Positions 8,264-16,713 of a stretch of 64,000 bases of DNA are shown here, one piece after another; within the stretch, counting starts at the first letter, position 1; every line of letters begins with the position of its first letter. The DNA is taken from contig SVNV01000010.1 in the NCBI GenBank assembly GCA_015066705.1, positions 1 through 64,000 of the forward strand. The letters run 5' to 3'. The position numbers were made by a program, and so were the translations under genes. This DNA is from Ruminococcus sp. GTDB taxonomy: Bacteria > Bacillota > Clostridia > Oscillospirales > Ruminococcaceae. Under the pieces are notes generated by a model. The model had not been told where the DNA came from. It did no database searches and saw nothing but the letters and a program-made list of their open reading frames with translations.

Positions 8264-9661
8264 ATGGCTAAGTTAAAGATTACAGAAACCGTTCTTCGTG
8301 ACGCTCACCAGTCACTTCTTGCTACAAGAATGACAATGGACGAAATGAGACCAATCCTCAGTAAGATGGATAAAATCGGTTTTTATTCTGCTGAAGTATG
8401 GGGAGGCGCAACATTTGACTCCTGTCTCAGATTTTTAAACGAGGACCCATGGGAAAGACTTAGAATTATCAGAAATGAAATGCCAAATACAAAGCTCCAG
8501 ATGCTTTTCAGAGGTCAGAATATGCTTGGTTACAGACACTATGCAGATGACCTTGTTGAGTATTTCGTTCAGAAGTCTGTTGCTAATGGTATTGATATTA
8601 TCAGAATTTTTGACGCACTTAATGATATAAGAAATCTTGATACTGCTATTAAGGCATCTAAGAAGGAAGGTGCACACGCTCAGGTTGCAATTTCTTATAC
8701 ACTTGGTGACGTGTTTACACATGACTACTATGTAAACTATGCTAAGCAGATTGAAGAAGCAGGTGCTGATTCACTTTGTATCAAGGATATGGCTGCACTT
8801 CTCACTCCTTACGAGGCAGAATCCCTCACTAGAGATTTGAAGTCAGCAGTTAAGATTCCTGTACAGCTCCATACACACTATACATCAGGTCTTGCTTCAA
8901 TGTGTATTATGAAGGCTGTTGAAGCAGGCGCAGACGTTGTTGATACAGCAATGTCACCACTTGCTCTTGGTACATCACACGCACCTACTGAGTCAATCGT
9001 TGCCGCATTCCAGGGTACTGAATACGATACAGGTATTGACCTTAAGGCACTTACAGAAGTAAGAGATTATTTTATGGGACTCCGTAAGAAGTATATCGAA
9101 AGCGGACTTCTTGACCCTAAGATGCTTGCTACTGATGCAAACGCACTTATTTATCAGGTTCCCGGCGGAATGCTTTCAAACCTTCTTTCACAGCTTAAGC
9201 AGGCAGGAAAGGCTGACCAGCTTGATGAAGTTCTCAGGGAAGTTCCAAGAGTTCGTAAGGATTCAGGCTATCCACCACTTGTTACACCAACATCACAGAT
9301 TGTTGGTACACAGGCTGTGTTCAACGTAATTATGGGCGAAAGATATAAGACAGTTACTAAGGAATTCAAGGGACTTGTTAAGGGCGAATATGGTAAGACA
9401 CCTGTTGAAATCGACCCTGAGTTTCAGAAGAAGATTCTTGGTGATGAAGAACCTATTACATGTAGACCAGCAGACCTCTTGAAGCCTGAATTTGAAGAAA
9501 TGAAGAAGGAATGTGCTGAATGGCTTGAACAGGAAGAAGACGTTCTCAGCTATGCTATGTTCCCTAAGGTAGCACCTAAGTTCTTTGAAACAAGAAGAAA
9601 TAATAGGTTCGGAATTGACAATAAGCATTCTGACTTTGAAAACAAGGTAATGCCTGTATAA
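8264..9661 (+). CDS. oadA: Oxaloacetate decarboxylase alpha / pyruvate carboxyltransferase (5S-like)
   Basis: 465 residues, the length of the alpha subunit without a fused biotinyl domain (full OadA is about 590). The TIM-barrel signature ETVLRDAHQSLLATR lies at the start. CIKDMAALL holds the expected carbamylated Lys (about 174), and LHTHYTSG has the metal-binding His pair. The enzyme transfers CO2 between oxaloacetate and biotin, giving pyruvate. The biotin is supplied by the separate carrier encoded just upstream. No membrane beta subunit (OadB/GcdB) is in this window. Confidence 0.92.
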   Translation: MAKLKITETVLRDAHQSLLATRMTMDEMRPILSKMDKIGFYSAEVWGGATFDSCLRFLNEDPWERLRIIRNEMPNTKLQMLFRGQNMLGYRHYADDLVEYFVQKSVANGIDIIRIFDALNDIRNLDTAIKASKKEGAHAQVAISYTLGDVFTHDYYVNYAKQIEEAGADSLCIKDMAALLTPYEAESLTRDLKSAVKIPVQLHTHYTSGLASMCIMKAVEAGADVVDTAMSPLALGTSHAPTESIVAAFQGTEYDTGIDLKALTEVRDYFMGLRKKYIESGLLDPKMLATDANALIYQVPGGMLSNLLSQLKQAGKADQLDEVLREVPRVRKDSGYPPLVTPTSQIVGTQAVFNVIMGERYKTVTKEFKGLVKGEYGKTPVEIDPEFQKKILGDEEPITCRPADLLKPEFEEMKKECAEWLEQEEDVLSYAMFPKVAPKFFETRRNNRFGIDNKHSDFENKVMPV

Positions 9662-9671
9662 ATAAAAAATT

Positions 9672-9704
9672 ATCCCCACCATTAAGGTGGGGATTTTTGT
9701 TTTA
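9672..9704 (+). terminator. Terminator between convergent operons, probably two-way
   Basis: A 9-bp GC-rich perfect stem (9672-9680 with 9686-9694, 5-base loop) followed by a T-rich tract to 9704. On the other strand it is followed by a T-run (A-rich 9661-9670), so it can also end the minus-strand transcript whose last gene stops at 9702. Confidence 0.92.
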
Positions 9705-9947
9705 GTATTCAATCTGTTTTAATGCGTTTGCAAGCTGGTCAGGGCAGGAGGTGGGCTTGAATCCGCAAGTGATTCCTTCAAGGCGTTCAATAACATCTTC
9801 AACTTCCATTCCTTCAACGAGAGAGCCGATGCCCTTTAAATTTCCGTTGCAACCGCCGATAAACTCAACGTTCTTAAGGATGCCGTCCTCAACTTCAAAT
9901 CGTATTTCCTTTGAACAGGTTCCTTTTGTTTTGTATGAATATTCCAT
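9702..9947 (-). CDS. TSCPD domain protein (TIGR03905-like)
   Basis: 81 residues with four conserved Cys: the first near residue 11 (KGTCSKEI), then GGCNGN, TCGFKPTSCPD. The TSCPD motif names the domain, which also occurs at the end of some ribonucleotide reductases, where the Cys probably bind metal. The stand-alone form is common in Clostridia and has no assigned function. It is the last gene of the minus-strand unit with malic enzyme, 9 bases after that gene. Confidence 0.88.
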   Translation of the reverse strand: MEYSYKTKGTCSKEIRFEVEDGILKNVEFIGGCNGNLKGIGSLVEGMEVEDVIERLEGITCGFKPTSCPDQLANALKQIEY

Positions 9948-9956
9948 ATAATCTCC

Positions 9957-11129
9957 TTAAATCCTTGCTACTCCACTTTTTCTTGCAGCCACGGCAACAG
10001 CTGCAGCAACAGCAATCGGCACACTTCTGTCAAAAGCGTTTGGCAAAATAAAATCAGCCGATAGCTTGTCATCACTGACACAACCTGCAATAGCCTTCGA
10101 CGCCGCAAGCTTCATTTCTTCGTTTATGTCACTTGCTCTTACAGCCAATGCACCCTTGAAAATTCCAGGGAAGGCAATTACATTGTTAATCTGGTTAGGA
10201 AAGTCACTTCTTCCTGTGCCTACAACGTATGCACCAGCCTTTTTGGCTATGTCAGGCATGATTTCAGGTGTAGGGTTAGCCATTGCGAATACAATAGGCT
10301 TGTCTGCCATTGATTTTATCATTTCCTCAGTAACAAGATTTGGCTTTGAAACGCCGATAAAAGCATCAGCACCGACCATGGCATCTGAAAGCTTGCCTCT
10401 GATTTTATTTTTGTTGGTAACCTTAGCAATTTCCATGTGAGCAATGTTAGTATACTCATCACCATCGCATAAAATACCGTTTATGTCAACCATAATGACG
10501 TTTCCCACACCAAGAGAAATAAGAAGCTTTCCAATAGCAATTCCTGCAGCGCCTGCACCGTTGATTACAAGTGTCAGGTCTTCAAATTTCTTGCCTACAA
10601 CCTTGCAGGCATTCATAAGTGCAGCACCAACTACAATAGCAGTACCGTGCTGGTCGTCGTGAAAAACAGGAATATCAAGCTTTTCTTTGAGTTTTGCTTC
10701 GATTTCAAAACATCTTGGTGCGGCAATATCCTCAAGGTTTATTCCTCCAAAGCTGTCAGAAATGAGTTCAATAGTTCTGACAATTTCGTCTGTGTCCTTT
10801 GATTTTACACAAAGAGGGAAGGCGTCAACTCCTGCAAACTCCTTGAATAAAGCACATTTACCTTCCATAACAGGCATACCTGCAAGTCCGCCGATGTCAC
10901 CAAGCCCTAAAACAGCAGTTCCGTCGGTGATGACAGCAACAAGATTTGCACGTCTTGTAAGCTCGTAGGAAAGCTCAGGATTTTTCTGAATTTCAAGACA
11001 AGGCTGAGCAACTCCCGGTGTGTATGCGTGTGTTAGCGCATTTGCATCATTGATTTCAACCCTTGAAATAACCTCAATTTTTCCGTTCCATTCCCTGTGT
11101 TTTAAAAGTGAAGATTGCATTATGTCCAT
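9957..11129 (-). CDS. NAD(P)-dependent malic enzyme
   Basis: 390 residues, the short bacterial form. HAYTPGVA contains catalytic Tyr36 and MEGKCALFKEF contains catalytic Lys91. The metal site GINLEDIAAPRCFEIE and the dinucleotide loop INGAGAAGIAIG are intact. It oxidatively decarboxylates malate to pyruvate and CO2. AAGGA lies about 10 bases before the chosen ATG. Its location beside a carboxyltransferase operon, on the opposite strand, puts two enzymes of the pyruvate/C4-acid node together. Cofactor preference cannot be read reliably. Confidence 0.95.
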   Translation of the reverse strand: MDIMQSSLLKHREWNGKIEVISRVEINDANALTHAYTPGVAQPCLEIQKNPELSYELTRRANLVAVITDGTAVLGLGDIGGLAGMPVMEGKCALFKEFAGVDAFPLCVKSKDTDEIVRTIELISDSFGGINLEDIAAPRCFEIEAKLKEKLDIPVFHDDQHGTAIVVGAALMNACKVVGKKFEDLTLVINGAGAAGIAIGKLLISLGVGNVIMVDINGILCDGDEYTNIAHMEIAKVTNKNKIRGKLSDAMVGADAFIGVSKPNLVTEEMIKSMADKPIVFAMANPTPEIMPDIAKKAGAYVVGTGRSDFPNQINNVIAFPGIFKGALAVRASDINEEMKLAASKAIAGCVSDDKLSADFILPNAFDRSVPIAVAAAVAVAARKSGVARI

Positions 11130-11148
11130 TGTGTTTGCGTCCTTAAAA

Positions 11149-11991
11149 TTATTTCTTTGCGTTTGCTGAAATCATAGAGAGAAGTCTCTGAATGTTTTCG
11201 GCGTCAGTAGTTTCACTGCCAATGTGTGAAGGTACAGCATTGTAAAGCCCGTGAAAGTCGGAACCACCGGTAACAAGAAGGTCATATTCCTTGGCAATGT
11301 CAAGAAGAATCTTTCTCTGTTCTTCATTAGCACTGTTATGATTAACCTCGATGCCGTCAATCTTACCCTTTTCAGCAAGTTCTCTCAATAAATCAATATT
11401 GTTGAAAAGATAAGGGTGCGCCATAACAGCAACGCCTCTTGAAGAATGAATAAGGTCAATTACAAAATTAACATCAGGGTATTCTCTTGTGACAATACAT
11501 GAGCCGTGCTCTCGGTTGAAAAGCTCGTCATCAAGCGCACCGTAAAGCTCAGTAGCATATCCGTAGTTTACAAGAGCTCTCATAATGTGCTGTTTGTAGA
11601 TACTCTTACTACCTTTGCAGTATTTAAGAACTGCTTCTGTAGTGATAGGGTATCTTTCAATTACCTTTTCAATCATATCCTTAGCAGAAGCCTTTCTGAT
11701 TTCGCATGATTTCAGACAAAGACCTTCAAGTCTGTCAGGCTTCTGTGGAGCATAACAGAGAATATGTACTCTTGAGTTTCTGACCTTGTCCCAGGCAGAA
11801 AGCTCAACTCCCGGAATAACTTTAACACCATATCTTTCACCAAGAACAGCAGCTCTGTTTGAAGAGGAAAGTGTGTCGTGGTCTGTGATAGACAAACAGT
11901 CAAGATTCATTCTTTTAGCCTGAACAATAACTTCTTCGATTCCCAAAGAACCGTCAGAAAGTGTTGTGTGGCAGTGTAAATCACCAATCAT
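11149..11991 (-). CDS. PHP domain phosphoesterase
   Basis: 280 residues. The N-terminus has DLHCHTTLSDG (His6, His8, Asp13) and ITDHDTLSS (Asp37, His38), the first metal-binding motifs of PHP phosphoesterases; later motifs are VMAHPY and GGSDFHG. Relatives (YciV/RNase AM, nucleoside 3',5'-bisphosphate phosphatase) act on small nucleotides or RNA 5' ends. First gene of the unit PHP, malic enzyme, TSCPD, with its own promoter at 12084-12112. Confidence 0.9.
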   Translation of the reverse strand: MIGDLHCHTTLSDGSLGIEEVIVQAKRMNLDCLSITDHDTLSSSNRAAVLGERYGVKVIPGVELSAWDKVRNSRVHILCYAPQKPDRLEGLCLKSCEIRKASAKDMIEKVIERYPITTEAVLKYCKGSKSIYKQHIMRALVNYGYATELYGALDDELFNREHGSCIVTREYPDVNFVIDLIHSSRGVAVMAHPYLFNNIDLLRELAEKGKIDGIEVNHNSANEEQRKILLDIAKEYDLLVTGGSDFHGLYNAVPSHIGSETTDAENIQRLLSMISANAKK

Positions 11992-12083
11992 AGTATTTAT
12001 CCTTTCATAGCTCTCGTAAGAGAGAATTCATATTAGAAGTGTACAAGGTTGTATTAGTAAGAATATATAAATTTACACATACA

Positions 12084-12112
12084 ATTATACCATTTATTAT
12101 GATAAATTTCAA
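12084..12112 (-). promoter_or_regulatory. Sigma-A promoter with extended -10, PHP-malic enzyme operon
   Basis: On the minus strand: TTGAAA (12112-12107), 17-base spacer, TGG then TATAAT (12089-12084). The leader of about 85 bases contains a small CTCTC-TTAC-GAGAG hairpin before the ribosome binding site. Confidence 0.85.
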
Positions 12113-12133
12113 GTCTTTTTAGAAAATAATCAG

Positions 12134-13087
12134 TTATCCGAAATATTTCTCTTTAAACCAGACGTCATCGAGCTGAAATTTTCTACCATCGAGATAGCTG
12201 AGAATACCACCTTCAGTCTTAAAATCAAACTCAAGATAATAAGAGCATAAGGCCTGTGTTTTGATTCCATAGGAAACATTAACCTTGTTTACGCCGTATT
12301 TACCGTCGCCAAGAAGAGGACAGCCGATGAATGCCATATGAGCTCTTATCTGATGTGTTCTTCCTGTAATCAAATCAACATCTACAAGTGCAAGTCTGTC
12401 CTTTGTTTTTAAAACTTTATACTCGGTTATAATAGTCTTGTTTTTATTTGTTTTTCTGTCAGAAACCTTAACTGTGTTTGTCTTTTCGTCCTTTTCAAGA
12501 TAAGCGGTAAGCCTGTCTGATTTTTCAGACGGAATGTTAATGGTAATACAAAGATACTTTTTGTGAAGCTCTCTGTCTTTGATTTTTTGATTTAAAATGC
12601 GTAATGACTCAGCATTTTTAGCACAGATGACAATTCCTGAGGTGTTTCTGTCAATTCTGTTGCATAAAGCAGGTGCAAATGAAAGCTCCGTGTCAGGCTT
12701 GTATTCGCCCTTTTCGTAAAGATAACGATGAACTCGGTTAATGAGCGTGTCATATCTGCCCTCGTTGTCCTCGTGAACAACAAGTCCGCATTTCTTGTTC
12801 AAAAGTATAATGTTTTCATCTTCGTAAACAATATCTATGTCAGACGATGCAAACATAAAATCAGGCTTTTCACTGTTTTCATCAAAAAACTCATCATTGA
12901 TGTATAGTGAAATAACATCACCCTCACAAAGCTTTGTTGAAATTTCACATTTCTTGCCATTGACCTTTATTCTTTTTAACCTGATGTATTTGTAAAGTAA
13001 ATTCTTAGGAAGCTTTTTTACAGCCTTGCTCAGAAATTTGTCAAGACGCTGATTTGCATCATTCTGGTTTATTGTAAATTCTCTCAT
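12134..13087 (-). CDS. RluA family pseudouridine synthase (RluC/RluD-like)
   Basis: About 317 residues: an N-terminal S4 domain (NQRLDKFLSKAVKKLPK), then a catalytic domain with CNRIDRNTSGIVI, whose Asp is the nucleophile, and TGRTHQIRAHMAFIGCPLLGD. It isomerises uridines in 23S rRNA; the exact sites cannot be told from sequence alone. The frame continues to GTG 13096, but the AAAAGG site is better spaced for ATG 13087. No strong terminator is seen downstream. Confidence 0.92.
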   Translation of the reverse strand: MREFTINQNDANQRLDKFLSKAVKKLPKNLLYKYIRLKRIKVNGKKCEISTKLCEGDVISLYINDEFFDENSEKPDFMFASSDIDIVYEDENIILLNKKCGLVVHEDNEGRYDTLINRVHRYLYEKGEYKPDTELSFAPALCNRIDRNTSGIVICAKNAESLRILNQKIKDRELHKKYLCITINIPSEKSDRLTAYLEKDEKTNTVKVSDRKTNKNKTIITEYKVLKTKDRLALVDVDLITGRTHQIRAHMAFIGCPLLGDGKYGVNKVNVSYGIKTQALCSYYLEFDFKTEGGILSYLDGRKFQLDDVWFKEKYFG

Positions 13088-13117
13088 AGCAATCACTACC
13101 TTTTTTGTTCTATCTCT

Positions 13118-13146
13118 ATTTTACAATATTAGGGAAATTTTTTCAA
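13118..13146 (-). promoter_or_regulatory. Sigma-A-type promoter of the RluA-family gene
   Basis: On the minus strand: TTGAAA (13146-13141), 17-base spacer, TAAAAT (13123-13118), 31 bases before ATG 13087. It is back to back with the radC promoter. Confidence 0.75.
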
Positions 13147-13168
13147 CCATTTTTATAATTTTTAATTG

Positions 13169-13197
13169 TTTACTTTTCGGCATAAATGTAGTATAAT
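13169..13197 (+). promoter_or_regulatory. Sigma-A-type promoter of the radC-uvrB-uvrA operon
   Basis: TTTACT (13169-13174), 17-base spacer, TATAAT (13192-13197), 46 bases before the chosen radC start. I see no obvious LexA/SOS box in the sequence before radC. Confidence 0.7.
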
Positions 13198-13242
13198 AAT
13201 AAATAGTTATGTTCGGTTATTATGATAAGAAAAGGTGAGCTT

Positions 13243-13941
13243 ATGAATAGTAAAAACATAAATGAAAATCTTCATACAGGTCATCGTGAAAGAATAAAGG
13301 AAAACTTTCTTAAGAGGGGGCTTTCCGGGTTTCAGCACCACGAAATAATTGAGCTTCTGCTCTTTTTCGGGATACCTATGAAGGATACAAATGAAATTGC
13401 ACACCAGCTTATCAATTCTTATGGTAGTATTTCTGCTGTTTTCAATGCACACTACGAGGACCTTATCAAAATCAAAGGTATGACCAAGAATGCAGCTATA
13501 CTGCTAACAATGCTTCCTGAACTTTTTACTGTTTATGTTAACGATGTAAAGGATTTTGCAACTCTTGATAATATAAACTCAATCAATGACTACTTTGTGT
13601 CAGCATTTTTCGGTGTAAAAAATGAAGAAATCAAGATTTGTTGCCTTGATAATGATATGAAAATCAAGTACTGTACAACAGTTATTGAGGGCGGTATTGA
13701 AAAAGCAAAGGTAGATATGCGTAAACTTGTTGAAACAGTTTTCAGAGCGAATGCTACATATGTTATAGTTGCACATAACCATCCTAATGGCTCACCTGTA
13801 CCGTCAGAAGAGGATATAGTTGTTACAAGAGCGATTAAAAATACCTTTGATATGCTTAGTATTGTGCTTCTGGACCATATAGTTGTGGGTAAAAATGCGG
13901 CTGTTTCTATGAAGCAACTCGGCTATATGGACCTTTTGTAA
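13243..13941 (+). CDS. radC: RadC family JAB/MPN domain protein
   Basis: 232 residues from ATG 13243, chosen because AAAGGTGAG lies just upstream; the frame is open to 13222. An N-terminal helix-hairpin-helix part ([15 protein letters not shown]) is followed by a JAMM metalloprotease-like domain with [15 protein letters not shown], the HxHx7SxxD motif. RadC proteins have no confirmed function despite the old DNA-repair name. Here it leads an operon with uvrB and uvrA, 16 bases before uvrB. Confidence 0.93.
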   Translation: MNSKNINENLHTGHRERIKENFLKRGLSGFQHHEIIELLLFFGIPMKDTNEIAHQLINSYGSISAVFNAHYEDLIKIKGMTKNAAILLTMLPELFTVYVNDVKDFATLDNINSINDYFVSAFFGVKNEEIKICCLDNDMKIKYCTTVIEGGIEKAKVDMRKLVETVFRANATYVIVAHNHPNGSPVPSEEDIVVTRAIKNTFDMLSIVLLDHIVVGKNAAVSMKQLGYMDLL

Positions 13942-13957
13942 TTTAAGGAGAATTTTT

Positions 13958-15925
13958 GTGGATAAATTTCATCTTGTGTCTGACTATAAGCTGTCAGGCG
14001 ACCAGCCCGAAGCTGTTGATAAAATAGTTGAGGGACTGAAAAAAGGATATAAAGAACAGACTCTGCTGGGCGTCACAGGCTCCGGTAAGACTTTTACGAT
14101 GGCTAATGTTATTGAAAGAATAAATAAGCCTACCCTTGTTCTTGCTCATAACAAAATCCTTGCCGCACAGCTTTGTAGTGAATTCAAAGAGTTTTTTCCT
14201 GATAACGCAGTTGAGTATTTTGTTTCTTATTATGATTACTACCAGCCTGAAGCTTATATTCCAAGTAAGGATGTGTATATCGAAAAAGATAGCTCGGTAA
14301 ACGATGAAATTGATAAACTCCGTCATTCTGCTACAACCGCAATCGCTGAAAGACGTGACGTTATTGTTGTAGCTAGTGTTTCCTGTATCTATTCTCTCGG
14401 TGACCCTGAAGAATATAAATCAATGGTTGTTTCAGTCAGAAAGGGTATGGAAAAAAGCAGGGACGAGCTTCTTGCTCAGCTTGTAGGTATCCAGTTTGAA
14501 AGAAATGATATTGCTTTTGAGAGAAACCGTTTCAGAGTAAGAGGTGATACGGTTGAGATTTTTCCTTCAAACCATACAGACACTGCATATAGAATTGAAT
14601 TTTTTGGCGATGAAATTGATAGAATTACTGAAATAAATGTTGTTACAGGAGAGATAATCGACTTTTTGAACCACGTTGCAATTTTTCCTGCAAGCCATTA
14701 TATCGTGGGTAGGGAAAAACTTAACGAGGCTATTGAAGAAATTCAGCAGGAGCTTGATGAGAGAATCGAGTTTTTCAAAGAGAACGATATGCTCCTTGAG
14801 GCTCAGAGAATTGCCCAGAGAACAAATTATGATATAGAAATGCTTGAACAGATAGGATTTTGCAGCGGAATTGAAAACTATTCAAGAGTGCTTGCAAGAC
14901 GTCCTAAGGGTGCAGTGCCTTATACACTTTTAGACCATTTTCCAGAGGATTTTCTGCTGATTGTTGATGAATCTCATGTAAGCCTTCCACAGGTAAGAGG
15001 AATGTATGCAGGAGACAGAGCGAGAAAGACAACTCTTGTGGATTATGGCTTCAGATTGCCGTCAGCTCTTGATAATCGACCACTTCAGTTCGATGAATTT
15101 TATAGACATATAAATCAGGCTGTGTTTGTTTCGGCAACTCCTGGTGATTTTGAAAAGGATAAATCTGCTCAGATTGTTGAACAGGTAATAAGACCGACAG
15201 GACTTCTTGACCCTGTTGTTGAGGTTAAACCAACCTCGGGACAGATTGAGGATTTGCTTTCTGAAATAAACATGAGAATTGAGAAAAAAGAAAGAGTTCT
15301 TGTTACAACCCTCACTAAGAAAATGGCTGAGGACCTGACAAACTATCTTAAAAACTACGGCTTAGCTGTTAGATATATGCACCACGATATCGACTCAATC
15401 GAGAGAATGGAGATTATCCGTGACCTCAGACTCGGGGAATTTGATGTTCTGGTTGGAATAAATTTGCTCAGAGAAGGCCTTGACCTTCCTGAGGTTTCAC
15501 TTGTTGCTATTCTTGATGCTGATAAGGAAGGCTTTTTGCGTAGCGAAAGCTCACTTGTCCAGACAATAGGACGTGCTGCCCGTAATGCCAATGGAAAGGT
15601 TATTATGTATGCGGATACGGTTACACGCTCAATGGAAAGAGCGATTTCTGAAACCGAGAGACGTAGAAAAATTCAGATGGAATTTAACGAAAAACACGGA
15701 ATTACACCAAAAACAATCATTAAAGATGTACGTGATGTTATTGAGATTTCAACTAAGGAAGAAGTTGAATACTCAGCGAGACAAAAATCTAAGCTTTCAA
15801 AGCGTGAAACTGAAATGCTTATAGATAAGCTGACAAAACAGATGAAGGAAGCAGCAAAGCTTCTTGAATTTGAACACGCCGCTTTTCTGCGTGATAAAAT
15901 TGCTGAGCTTAAAGGAGAAAAGTAA
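13958..15925 (+). CDS. uvrB: Excinuclease ABC subunit B
   Basis: 655 residues, full length. Walker A GVTGSGKT is at 38-45, the strand-opening beta-hairpin [11 protein letters not shown] near 91-101, DESHVSLPQ in the helicase core, and the C-terminal UVR motif that contacts UvrC is in the last 45 residues. UvrB receives damaged DNA from UvrA and recruits UvrC for nucleotide excision repair. GTG start with AAGGAG at 13945-13950. uvrA lies downstream beyond one inserted gene. Confidence 0.98.
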   Translation: MDKFHLVSDYKLSGDQPEAVDKIVEGLKKGYKEQTLLGVTGSGKTFTMANVIERINKPTLVLAHNKILAAQLCSEFKEFFPDNAVEYFVSYYDYYQPEAYIPSKDVYIEKDSSVNDEIDKLRHSATTAIAERRDVIVVASVSCIYSLGDPEEYKSMVVSVRKGMEKSRDELLAQLVGIQFERNDIAFERNRFRVRGDTVEIFPSNHTDTAYRIEFFGDEIDRITEINVVTGEIIDFLNHVAIFPASHYIVGREKLNEAIEEIQQELDERIEFFKENDMLLEAQRIAQRTNYDIEMLEQIGFCSGIENYSRVLARRPKGAVPYTLLDHFPEDFLLIVDESHVSLPQVRGMYAGDRARKTTLVDYGFRLPSALDNRPLQFDEFYRHINQAVFVSATPGDFEKDKSAQIVEQVIRPTGLLDPVVEVKPTSGQIEDLLSEINMRIEKKERVLVTTLTKKMAEDLTNYLKNYGLAVRYMHHDIDSIERMEIIRDLRLGEFDVLVGINLLREGLDLPEVSLVAILDADKEGFLRSESSLVQTIGRAARNANGKVIMYADTVTRSMERAISETERRRKIQMEFNEKHGITPKTIIKDVRDVIEISTKEEVEYSARQKSKLSKRETEMLIDKLTKQMKEAAKLLEFEHAAFLRDKIAELKGEK

Positions 15926-15946
15926 CTTTGACGAAAGGACGTAATT

Positions 15947-16696
15947 ATGGAAGATAATCTTTTGTTTGACCTTGACTGTAATAATTATGACGCAATGCGT
16001 CCTAAGTATCACAAGGAAATGTATATAGATATAAAGAAGTATTGCCACGGTAAAAAGGCACTTGAGGTCGGCATTGGTACGGGACAGGCTACCGAATCAT
16101 TTCTCAGAGGCTTGTATAATGTTACCGGAATAGAACCGGGAACTAATATGTATAATAAGGTTCTCGCAAAATTTGCTGATTATAAAAGATTCAGCTGTGA
16201 AAATACTACTTTTGAAAACTATGTTGCTGAGCATGATAGCTTTGACCTTATTTATTCAGGTACTTCGTTTCACTGGATTCCTCCTGAGATAGCATATCCA
16301 AAGGCAAACTATCTTCTCAGAAAGGGAGGAACACTGGCTGTATTCTGGAATACCCCCGATGTAAACCGTACGGATGACAGCGTTCATTATGCAATAGGCG
16401 ATGTCTATAAAAAGTATCGTGGCGAAAGACCTGTGCGACCAGATATGAATTATATCTACGAAACACGACTTTCCTATATGCATAGATACGGCTTTGAAGA
16501 AGTTACCTTCAAGATGTATGATAGTGTCAGACGTATGAATTCACTTGAGTATGCAAGACTTCTTGAGACATATTACGACGTAATTAAAATGGAAAATAAA
16601 AACGAGTTTCTTTCGGATATCGTAAACGCAATAGAGCGAAACGGCGGAGTTGTTACAATCTACGATACAATCGACCTTTATCTCGGAAGAAAGTAG
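15947..16696 (+). CDS. Class I SAM-dependent methyltransferase between uvrB and uvrA
   Basis: 249 residues. Motif I is [16 protein letters not shown] (about 36-51), then GIEPG (motif II acidic residue) and [14 protein letters not shown] (motif IV-like). This is the small-molecule methyltransferase type (Methyltransf_11/25); the substrate is unknown. It sits 21 bases after uvrB and 17 before uvrA with a good GAAAGGA site, so it is cotranscribed with the repair genes. Nothing in the sequence links it directly to repair. Confidence 0.85.
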   Translation: MEDNLLFDLDCNNYDAMRPKYHKEMYIDIKKYCHGKKALEVGIGTGQATESFLRGLYNVTGIEPGTNMYNKVLAKFADYKRFSCENTTFENYVAEHDSFDLIYSGTSFHWIPPEIAYPKANYLLRKGGTLAVFWNTPDVNRTDDSVHYAIGDVYKKYRGERPVRPDMNYIYETRLSYMHRYGFEEVTFKMYDSVRRMNSLEYARLLETYYDVIKMENKNEFLSDIVNAIERNGGVVTIYDTIDLYLGRK

Positions 16697-16713
16697 TTTG
16701 AAAGGATAGAATA

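Noticed and set aside
9293..9712. 139-codon minus-strand frame opposite oadA
   Set aside because: Shadow of a strongly conserved gene; no ribosome site and no recognisable domain.
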